64,000 nt of DNA from Elephas maximus indicus (lineage: Eukaryota; Chordata; Mammalia; Proboscidea; Elephantidae): the NCBI RefSeq assembly GCF_024166365.1, contig NC_064820.1, forward strand, positions 131,336,001 to 131,400,000. The letters are read 5' to 3'. Positions 1 through 11,200 of the stretch are shown one piece after another. Made by a program: the position numbers and the translations under genes. Every line of letters begins with the position of its first letter. Position 1 is the stretch's first letter. The notes beneath the pieces are model-generated. The model worked only from the letters and a program-made list of their open reading frames with translations, had not been told where the DNA came from and ran no database searches.

Positions 1-99
1 AACTTTGCCAACCCCCAACCCCCCCATGCCAAACAAGTCCCCATTAGACCTGGGCCCACATTACCTCCCTGACCTCACGTTCTATTCTCTCCCTCAAGC

Positions 100-707
100 A
101 CTGCTCCAGCCACACTGGCCCCTTGTTCATACCAGGCACCAGGCCAGGATTTAGGTGAACAGAGGGAGCCGACCAAGTCATGCCAGGGCAGGGTTGGAGC
201 TTGTTTTTATCTCACATTTTGTTCATCATGGATTTTCTTGCATTCGTTTTGATTTCTGAAAATATTACATTAAAATTGTATCTTAAGTATTGAGTTTTGG
301 GCACCTCCTTAAATTTTGCGCTGAGGCGAGTGCCTCCATCACTTCACTCTATTCCCAGCCCTGCCAGGCACACTTCACTTCTACAACTGCTGTTACTTCT
401 CACTGGCCTGCTCTTTCTGCAGTGCTCTCTACTTCACCTTCTTAGAGGCTTTGTTCAAATGACATCTCAATCATCTCTACCCTGATCAGTACAGTTTAAT
501 TGTGATGATCCCCTCTCCTCTCTATACCTCCAGACCTGGATCAACTTCTCTTCCCATAGAATTGAACACTTTCCAACATACTATAGGTTACCTGTTATAT
601 TTACTGTTTATAGACTGTCTCCCTTACGTCCTCACCTGTATCATGAGCTCCCTTGTGTTTAGAACAGTACCAGGCACATAGCAGGTACTCAATAAAGAAC
701 TGTTCAA
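100..707 (+). mobile_element. L2 LINE 3' part
   Basis: The text follows the L2 3' end: TCCAGCCACACTGGCCCC, then GAACAGTACCAGGCACATAG and a final CAGGTACTCAATAAAGAACT. PHAX intron 3, antisense to the gene. The left boundary is uncertain. Confidence 0.7.
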
Positions 708-821
708 GGAAAAAAATTATCAAAAAAAGACTGAAGCTGGACTCAAATCTTCCTAACATTCAGTAGATATGAATTAGTTCATTGCAATATAAAGTTTTAT
801 TACTACAGATTATAATACTGC

Positions 822-1020
822 TGGAGTCCTTGGGTGGTACAAACAGTTAACATGCTCAGCTAACTAAAGGGCTGGAGGTTTGAATGCACCCAAAGGCACC
901 TTGGAAGGAAGGTCTGATGATGTAGTTCCACACTGAAAACTCTATGGAGCACAGTTCTACCCTGACACACACAGGATTACCATAGGTTGGAAGTGACTTG
1001 ACGGCAAATGGTTACTGGTT
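822..1020 (+). mobile_element. AfroSINE
   Basis: Head GGAGTCCTTGGGTGGTACAA, long form with the GGTCTGATGATGTAGTTCC segment, tail ACTTGACGGCAAATGG. PHAX intron 3. Confidence 0.88.
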
Positions 1021-1611
1021 AAAATATTGATGAATCTATAATTTTGTGCTCAACGATAAGAAAACCAAAATACCTTAACAGTGACACAAACTGGGACGCC
1101 AGTGCATTCACGACTATCGTAATCTGTTTTATTGCTAACCTCTACTTCTGTAATTTCTATATTCACTGGAAGCTTCTTCAGCCAATGCTATCAATTCTAA
1201 CTGGTTTTGTTTCTCTCCATTTCCATGGCATAATATTGATCTACTCTCTTATGATACTACTATTCAGATTAATGAGCAGCAAGTAAGAAGGAAGCAATTC
1301 CAACTTCACCCTCACGCTCTGGAAAAAGCTGCATTAAATGAGATCCTATAGGATAAACTGCCACCGCCTGTGGTTTGGCCCAAGCCAAAGGAGTGCGCCT
1401 TCTGCCATTCTCAGAACAGTAAAACAGTTTCTCAACCTTTTTCCCTCCCACTTCACTCCTGCACCCCAGAAAACTTTATAGACATTTTTTCCCTATTCGT
1501 CCCCATCATCTATAAAATTTTAATACCAACTATGCTGTACATTTTCCCTGTGTTTTATATAATAAGAGTAAGGTTTTGTTTTGTCTTCCAAGAACCAATT
1601 TTCCAGTGAGT
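1021..1611. other. PHAX intron 3, no recognised feature
   Basis: A+T-rich unique sequence. A minus-strand open frame at 1451-1269 contains a short GRRRTP stretch, but it lacks the rest of the next PHAX exon. Confidence 0.5.
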
Positions 1612-1803
1612 CACAGTAACACTTACAGTCACCACTGCCAAGCGCTTGGCACTGTGGTAAGTGCTTTACATACATTATCTCGTCCAATCCTTGTATCAAC
1701 ATAGGATTAATCCACATTTTACAGCTGAGGAGAAAGAGGCTCCAAGAAGTCAAATAATTTAGACAAATCTCACAGCTAATAAAACCAGAACTCAAGGCAT
1801 CCA
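1612..1803 (-). mobile_element. MIR SINE
   Basis: Complement of the MIR core: GGTAAGTGCTTTACATACAT, CCACATTTTACAGCTGAGGA, CTCACAGCTAATAAAACCAG. PHAX intron 3, sense to the gene. Confidence 0.8.
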
Positions 1804-2143
1804 ACCTTCAAAACTCAAAACTCTCAAAACCTGAATTTCCAGGCTCCTCCAGGCTCTCCTGTCATAAAATTTCTGATTCTACTGTAAAGAAGTCCTGTAA
1901 GAGATGTGTTGCTGACTGCACACTAACAGGCTACAACTTATCTATGTACGCAAAGTATTAATTTCAAAAACCTAGTATACTAAATTTTTAAATTCGGTCT
2001 TCATTGTTGATGAAATTTTATTTGGCTCCGAAATACTGTAATAATTTATGATAAATAAGAGATCCAACAATCTGAGGCTAGTTTATATTGTAAAAAATCC
2101 CATGATAAACAATATAAAAACAGAAGCAATGAAATAGGCTTAC

Positions 2144-2264
2144 CATTATAAAAAGGCCACCATTCTGTTCAACTTCAGCAGTTTCCATTAGAAGCTCGAT
2201 TGCCTTTTTGTTCCCAATTATCCTCACTACTCGGGCTATCAGATCTTTCTTTGGTTCTTGTAAC
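2144..2264 (-). CDS. PHAX: PHAX coding exon 3
   Basis: The acceptor tccatatcag and donor GTAAGCCTAT enclose 121 nt: the last base of Arg236 plus 40 codons ([13 protein letters not shown] to GGLFIM). This is the helical core start of the PHAX RNA-binding domain, which contacts snRNA. It ends in phase 0. The next exon, expected to begin with an Asn-Gly-Ser-Arg type sequence, was not found between 1 and 2143 and must lie outside the window. Confidence 0.97.
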
Positions 2265-5200
2265 CTGATATGGAACAAATAAAGTAATATTAACCTCTTC
2301 GTGGTGTAAAGTTAAAAAAATCTATCTTAGTCTCTAGCCTAGTCTGTGATTAAAATCCTATTCTAATAACACTTACTTTTCCAAATCTTTAATATTTAAC
2401 CTTGGAATCGCTGGCATGGAAACATTCCTTGCCTTGGCCACTGAGATGGTAACCTTAAGGTTCCATCTCAAGTCTCACAGCTGGCCTCCTCGTTTGCCTT
2501 ACTGGATCATAAACCCGTTGTTGCTGAAGTCGATTCCGACTCATAGCGACCCTGTAGGACAGAGCAGAACTGCCCCACAGAGTTTCCAAGGAGTGCCTGG
2601 TGGATTCAAATGACCTTTTGTTTAGCAGCCTTAGCACTTAAACACTACACCACCAGGGTTTCCCTACTGGTCATGGCAGGTGTCAAAATCAAAGTGCACA
2701 TAAAGCAAAATGAATGCAAGCCTAAATACAAAAGAATGTGTCGAAACAACTGCAAACATATGCTACGCTTTTTAATTATTATTCCTAAACGTAGCACTCT
2801 CCGGGCGCTTGAAAATGGATAGGACATTTCTCTCATAAGCTTCCTGCCTCAGAATAAAGAATAAAAATTGCTATTATACATACTGATGGCTCATTTATAA
2901 ACACAATTCTAAGAGACTGTGCATTCTCTTTTTTTTCAACAATTTTATGAGATAGTATTATTTTTATTATTTTCATTTGACTATTCAGACATAAAAACAC
3001 AGAAAGCCTAAATTATAACTCTTCTAATACCAGAGTCCACACTCTATAAGGATGAAAGAGCATTAATAATGAAAAAGTCTTACCAGTCCCCAGTCCCCAG
3101 TCCCCTAACCAGACTGCCCTACTCAGTTTCTTCCCAACAGGAGCCAGTGTATTATTGTGCAAAGAGCACTAGACTAGGAACAAAGGGACCAGGACTCAGC
3201 CCCAGGTCTGACATGAATTAAATCTGTGACCTTGCGCAAGCCACATAACTACCGGGCCTTGGTTTCCTTATCTGTAAAGTGAAAGTTTTGGTTTACAAAA
3301 TCTCCAAGCTCCTTTCCAACACTCAAATTCCAAACTCCCTCAGTATTTTAAAAATCCAGTACTGGTGTTGAGACAGATTTGCCTGGAAAGTAGATACTTG
3401 TTTTTCTACCAGCCACATTATTCTTGATCCACTATCTACTTTCAAATTTGTGGCAGTATTCACTAGTAAGTTAAACCTAAACACAACTTTCGTATCTAAA
3501 TCTGAACTTGTTAAAATACATGATTCATAAACTTTCCATATGTTGAGCAAATCTACCACCAAGTATTTACCTAGGAAAAATACAAATACATGTCCAAAGA
3601 TCTGCATATGAAAGTTCAGAGGAGCATTACTCGTAATAGCCAAAAAGTGTAACGGTCTGCCAGGTGATAAACAGATATACAAAATATGGTATACCCAAAC
3701 AATGGAACACTTCAGCAATCAAAAGAACTACTAATTCCTGCTATAACATGGATGTACCTCAAAAATATTACGGTAAGTTACAAAAGCCAGATTCAAGAGA
3801 CTATACCTATGGTATGACCTCATGAAATGTCCAGAAAAGGCAAATCTAGAGAGACACAATGTTGATTAGTGGTTACCCAGGGCTGAAGACAGGAATGGGG
3901 ATTAATTAAAAACGTACATGAGGTATTTTACTGGGCTGATAGAAATGTCCTAAAACTGTTTACGGTTATATAATTCAGGAAATTTACTAAAAATCGTTGA
4001 ATGATATATAGGCAATCCCCAACTTACAGTGTATTTGTGTTGCAATGAACTGCACTTACAACCATTTTTGCGGGGTACATGTTATCAGTAATACGTACTA
4101 CATACAGTGCTGCAACGCATAATTTGCTGATGTTATCGTTCTCAGATGTTTACCTGCAGATGTTCAATTTTCTGGTTTACTGTTCAAAACACTGCTGTAT
4201 AGGTTTAGCTTTCTAAACTAAATCAGGGGTTTCAGTTGCTTGAAAATACAGACCCAAAAGCTGATCACTTTGCTACAGTCAACAGGCAGATTTGAAAAAC
4301 AGTGAGATGTTACCACAAAACACATGAAGAAAAAAAGAAAAGGAACATACATATGACTCTCACTAATTTCCTGACTAGACATGCCATCCCCATTCCCGGG
4401 GATAATTCAAACGATCCAGAACCTTTCACAGGTGGAGTTATTACAACTGACAAAATGCCAATATCATCCAACTCTTCTTCATCATTAGAAAAAATTTTTG
4501 ATTTGTGTATTTTTTAAGTATTATTAAAACATATCTGTACGTTTATATGTAATGTTTCCAACCCCCAAAGACAAAGATCAGATTTATAAAGATATAATAA
4601 AAAGCGGGGAAAACTGAAAAAAAAAAAAACACGATTTAAAAAGGTATGATTATCCAATGAATTCTATAGCACTACAGAGTTTCTAAAAAGCTCATCTGTT
4701 CATTCTACCATGTCTGTTTACATTTTTAAAAAGTACAAATGTATTTGTATAACCAAGGAAGCCCAGAGTTTATCCCTTAAATAGACTTAAAATCATTATT
4801 AACGTATTTGGGTCTATTCTATTTTCTATACGTGGACATTTGGTCAAATGCTCCTTTGTAGGACAAATTTAAATGCTCACCTGAAAGAAATTTCATCAGC
4901 CACTTTCTCTTGAGAATCCTCCTCTGAGATCTCATACCGGCCTTTATAATTCATTTCTAGTCTGTACCCTAGTCTGTCTTTGACAGGTCGTTTCCGTTTG
5001 AGATGACCTTGACCATTTTCCTCATCCTTTGATTCCTTTTTTTTGCCACCATGCATATATTCATCTAGCTCTTTGTCTAATTCCTTTGTATGCTCTTGAG
5101 ATTCCCTCTTAAGCTTCTTAGCAAGCAAATAATTGTAGGTCTCGGACTGTCTGCTTCTGTCAATAGTGCCCTCCATTCCCAAGATACCAAGTTCTGTGGC

Positions 5201-8200
5201 CACTGCATCTTGATTCTGCTCCTGCAGGACAGCACCCCATATGTTGTTAACCTTCTTTCCTCCGGCAACAGACGGTTTCTGGCTGTTCTGGCCAAACTGA
5301 AATGGCTCTGGTTTGAGAACAGGATTAAAACATTTCTGTCTCTTGCGTTTCCAAACAGAGTTGTCATCATCTGAATCAGAAAAACTCTCTTCGCTTGAAT
5401 CCACATTTGTAACAGTCCGATAATGTGATACTGGTGCACAAGCTGCAGTATTCCGCAAGGGCCTCATTGCAATGTCTCCACCTAGTACTTTCTGCAAGTG
5501 AAAGAAAATACAGTCAATTCCATAAAAGACATTAACCCAGCCCACTACGGTCTACCCCCACTTCCCCCGAGCATCTGTCAGTTTGTTGCGCTACGGGGGC
5601 TCGTGTGTTGTTGTGATCCTGGGAGCTATGCAACTGGTATTCAAATACCAGCAGGGTCACCCATGGTGGACAGGTTTCAGCTGAGCTTCCAGACTAAGAC
5701 AGACTAGGAAGAAGGACCTGGCAGTCTACTTCTGAAAAGTATTAGCCAGTGAAAGCCTTACGAATTGCAGTGAAACACTGTCTGATACAGTGCCAGAAGA
5801 TGAGCCTCTCTGGATGGAAGGCACTCAAAACACAACTGGGAAAGCGCTGCCTCCTCAAAGTAGAGTCGACCTTAACAACGTGGATGGAGTTCAGCTTTTG
5901 GGACCTTCGTTTGCTGATGTGACACGACTCTCAATGAGAAGGAACAGCTGCAAACATCCATTAATGATCAGAAACTGGAATGCAAGAAGTATGAACGTAC
6001 GAAAACTGGAAATCGTCAAAAATGAAATGGAATGCCTAACCATCGATATCCTAGGCATTAGCGAGCTGGAATGGACTGGTATTGGCCATTTTGAATCAGG
6101 CAATCATATGGCCTACTATGCCAGGAATGACAATTGAAAAGGAATAGCAGTGCATTCACGATCAAAAAGAACATTTCAAGATCTATCCTGAAGTACAACG
6201 CTGTCAATGATAGGATAATATTCATACACCTGCAAAAAAGCTAGTTAATACAACTATTATTCAAATTTACACACCAACCACTAAGGCCAAAGATGAAGAA
6301 ACTGAAGATTTTTACCAACTTCTGCAGTCTGAAATTGACTGAACATGCCATCAGGATGCACTGATAATTAATGGTGGTTGGAATACGAAAGTCGGAAACA
6401 AAGAAGAATTGGTAGTTGGAAAATATGGCCTTGGTGACGGACACAAAGCCAGAGATCATATGATTAAATTTTGCAAGACCAACAACTTCTTCATTGCGCA
6501 AACCTTTTTTCACCAACATAAACAGTGACTATACACATGGACCTCGCCAGGTGGAATACACACGAATCAAACTGACTACATCTGTGGAAAGAGACGATAG
6601 AAAAGCTCAATATCATCAGTTATAATAAGGCCAGGGGCTGACTTCGGAACAGACCATCAATTGCTCATATGCAAGTTTAAGTGGAAGGTGAAGAAAATTA
6701 GAACAATTCCACAAGAGCCAAAGTACAACCTTAACCTTAAGTATATCCCACCTGAATTTAGAGACCATCTCAAGAATAGAACCGCTGCATTGAACACTAA
6801 TGACCGAAGACCAGAGGAATTGCAGAATGACATCGAGGACATCATACAGGAAGATCATTAAAAAGACACCAAAGACTCCTTGGAATATATCCTAGAGAAA
6901 TAAGAGCCTTTACACAAACAGATTTATGCATACCCATGTTTATTGCAGCACTGTTTACAACAGCAAAAAGATGGAAGCAACCAAGGTGCCCATCGACAGA
7001 TGAATGGATAAGTTATGGTATATTCACACAATGGAATACTACGCATTGATAAAGAACAGTGAGGAATCTATGAAACATTTCATAACATGGAAGAACCTGG
7101 AAGGCATTATGCTGAGCGAAATTAGTCAGTGGCAAAAGGACAAATATTGTGTAAGACCACTATTATAAGAACTGGAGAAACAGTTTAAACTGAGAAAAAA
7201 ACATTCTTTTGTGGTTACGAGATGGGGGAGGGAGAGAGGGTGGGAAGGGGCACTCACTAGACAGTAGATAAGAACTACTTTAGGTGAAGGGAAAGACAGC
7301 ACGCAACACAGGGGAGGTCAACACAACTGGACTAAACCAAAAGCAAAGAAGTTTCCTGAGTAAGCTGAATGCTTCGAAGGCCAGTGTAGCAGGGGCAGGG
7401 GTCTGGGGACCATGGATTCAGGGGACATCTAAGTCAATTGGCATAATAAAATCTATTAAGAAAACATTCTGCAGCCCACTTTGAAGAGTGGCGTCTGGGG
7501 TCTTAAACGCCAGCAAGCACCCGTCTAAGATGCATCAATGGGTCTCAACCCACCTGGATCAAAGGAGAATGAAGAACACCAAGGACACAAGGGAATTACG
7601 AGCCCAAGAAACAGAAAGGGCCACATGAACCAGAGACTACATCATCCTGAGACCAGAAGAACTAGATGGTGCCCGGCTACAACCGATGACTGCCCTGACA
7701 GGGAACACAACAGAGAACCCCTGAGGGAGCAGGAGAGCAGTGGGATGCAGACCTCAAATTCTCGTAAGACCAGACTTAATGGTCTGACTGAGACTAGAAG
7801 GATCCCAGTGGTCATGACCCCCCAGACCTTCTGTTGGCCCAGGACAGGAACCATTCCCAAAGCCAACTCTTTAGGCATGGATTGGACTGGACAATGGGTT
7901 GGAGAGGGATGCTGGTGAGAAGTGAGCTTTTTGGATCAGGTGGACACTTGAGACTATGTTGGCATCTCCTGCCTGGAGGGGAGATAAGAGGGTAGAGGTT
8001 AGAAGCTGGCGAAATGGACATGAAAAGAGAGAGTGGAGGGAGGGAGCAGGCTGCCTCATTAGGGGGAGAGTAATTGGGAGTGTGTAAAAAAAAAAAAAAA
8101 ATTTTTTTTTTTTTTTGGTGTATATGGGTTTTTGTATGAGAGACTGACTTGATTTGTAAACTTTCACTTAAAGCACAATAAAAATTACATATATATTAAA

Positions 8201-11200
8201 AAAAAAAGACACGAAAGAAAGGACCAAAACAGATGTGAGAAGAGACTCTGAAACTTGCTCTTGAGCATAGACTAGTTAAAATGAATGGAAGAAATGAAGA
8301 GCTGAACAGAATATTTCAAAGTGCGGCTCCAGAAAACAAAATAGAGTACTATAATGACATGTGCAAAGACCTGAAGTTAGAAAACCAAAAGGGAAGAACA
8401 CACTTGGCATTTCTCAAGCTGAAACAACTGAAGAAAAAATTCAAACCTCGAGTTGTTACACTGAAGGATTCTATGCAGAAAATATTAAACGACACAGAAA
8501 GCAACAAAAGATAGAAGGAATATAGAGTCACTATACCAAAAAGAATCGGTCAGCGTTCAATCATTTCAGGAGGTAACGTATGATCAGGAAACAACAGTAC
8601 TGATGGAAGAAGTCCAAGCTGCACTGAAGGCACTGGACGATGAATAAGGCTCCAGGAACTGACGGAATACCAATTGAGATGTTTCAACAAACGGGTGCAG
8701 CACTGGAAGTGCTCACTCGTCTAGGCCAAGGAATTTGGAAGACAGCTACCTGGCTAACCAACTGGAAGAGATCCATATTTATGCCTATTCCCAAGAAAGG
8801 TGATCCAACTGAATGTGAAAATTATCGAATATCATATGCATGCAAAAATTTTGCTTAAGATCACTCAAAAGTGGCTGCATCAATGTATCAACAGAGAACT
8901 GCCAGAAATTCAAGCCGGATTTAGAAGAGGACGTGGAACCAGGGATATCACTGCTAATGTTAGATGGATCCTGCCTGAAAGCAGAGAATGACAAAAGGAT
9001 TTTACATGTGTTTTACTGACCATGCAAAAGCATTAAACTGTGTGGATCATAACAAATTATGGATAACATTCCAGACAATGGCAATTCCAGAACACTTAAT
9101 TGTGCTCCTGAGAAATCTATACATGGATCAAGAGGCAGTTGTTCGAACACAACCTGGGGATACTGCATAGTTTAAAGTCAGTAAAGGTGTATGTCAGAGT
9201 TGTATCCTTTCACCATACCTATTCAATCTGTATGCTGAGCATATAATCCAAGCAGCTGGACTATATGAAGAATGGGGCATCGGGACTGCAGGAAGAATCG
9301 TTAAAAACCTGCCTTATAAAATGCTCTCGATCATTAGCCATTAGAGAAATGCAAATTAAAACTACGATGAGATTCCATCTCACTCCAACAAGGCTGGCAT
9401 TAATCCAAAAAACACAAAATACTAAATGTTGGAGAGGCTGCGGAGAGATTGGAACTCTCATACACTGCTGGTGGGAATGTAAAATGGTACAACCACTTTG
9501 GAAATCTATCTGGCATTATCTTAAACAGTTAGAAATAGAACTATCATACAACCCAGAAATCCCACTCCTCGGAATATACCCTAGAGATACAAGAGCCTTC
9601 ACACAAACAGATATATGCACACCCATGTTTACTGCAGCTCTGTTTACAATAGCAAAAAGCTGGAAGCAACCAAGGTGTCCATCAACGGATGAATGGGTAA
9701 ATAAATTGTGGTATATTCACACAATGGAACACTACGCATCGATAAAGAACAGTGACGAATCTGTGAAACATTTCACAACATGGAGGAACCTGGAAGGCAT
9801 TATGCTGAGCGAAATTAGTCAGAGGCAAAAGGACAAATATTGTATAAGACCACTATTATAAGATCTTGAGAAATAGTAAAAACTGAGAAGAACACATACT
9901 TTTGTGGTTACGAAGGGGGGAGGGAGGGAGGGAGGGAGACGGTTTTTTATTGATTAATCAGTAGATAAGAACTGCTTTGGGTGAAGGGAAAGACAACACT
10001 CAATACATGGAAGGTCAGCTCAATTGGACTGGACCAAAAGCAAAGAAGTTTCCGGGATAAAATGAATGCTTCAAAGGTCAGCGGAGCAGGGGCGGGGGTC
10101 TGGGGAACATGGTTTGAGGGGACTTCTAAGTCAATTGGCAAAATAATTCTATTATGAAAACATTCTGCATCCCACTTTGAAATGTGGCGTTTGGGGTCTT
10201 AAATGCTAACAAGTGGCCATCTCAGATGCATCAATTGGTCTCAACCCACCTGGAGCAAAGGAAAATGAAGAACACCAAGGTCACACGACAACTAAGAGCC
10301 CAAGAGACAGAAAGGGCCACATGAACCAGAGACCTACATCATCCTGAGACCAGAAGAACTAGTTGGTGCCCGGCCACAATCGATGACTGCCCTGACAGGG
10401 AGCACAACAGAGAACTCCTGAAGGAACAGGAGATCAGTGGGATGCAGACCCCAAATTCTCATAAAAAGACCATACTTAATGGTCTGACTGAGACTAGAGG
10501 AATCCCGGCGGCCATGCTCCCCAGACCTTCTGTTGGCACAGGACAGGAACCATCCCCGAAGACAACTCATCAGACATGAAAGGGACTGGTCAGCGGGTGG
10601 GAGACAGATGCTGATGAAGAGTGAGCTAATTATATCAGGTGGACACTTGAGAGTGTGTTGGCAACTCGTCTGGAGGGGGGATGGGAGGATAGAGAGAGAG
10701 GGAAGCTGGCAAAATTGTCACGAAAGGAGAGACTGAAAGGGCTGACTCAATAGGGGGAGAGCAAGTGGGAGTACGGAGTAAGACGTATGTAAACTTATAT
10801 GTGACAGACTGATTGGATTTTGTAAACGTTCACTTGAAGCTTAATAAAAGTTAATAATAATAATAAAAAAAAACCTGCCTTATGCAGATGGGAAACCCTG
10901 GTGGCGTAGTGGTTAAGTGCTACAGCTGATAACCAAAAGGTCGGCAGTTCAAATCCGCCAGGCGCTCCTATGGGGCAGTTCTACTCTGCCCTATAGGGTC
11001 GCTGACTCAGAATCAACTCAACGGCAGTGGGTTTGGTTTGGCTTTGGTTTTATGCAGATGACACACCTTGCTTGCTGAAGTAAGCAACATCATGAAAAAC
11101 AGAAAAGACTGAAGTTGCCAAGGATTTCATTTTACTTGGATCCACAATCAACACTCATGGTAGCCCCAGTCAAGAAATCAAAAGACACACTGCATTGGGC

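Noticed and set aside
1269..1451. Minus-strand open frame with GRRRTP, a possible next PHAX exon
   Set aside because: The family sequence after Met276 continues Asn-Gly-Ser-Arg and then a Gly-Gly-Val-Phe type stretch. Here only about five residues agree and the rest is unrelated, so it is a chance match.
9265..9861. 198-codon open frame as a gene
   Set aside because: It is a chance join of 18 RTE codons and the truncated C-terminus of L1 ORF2 at an insertion junction.
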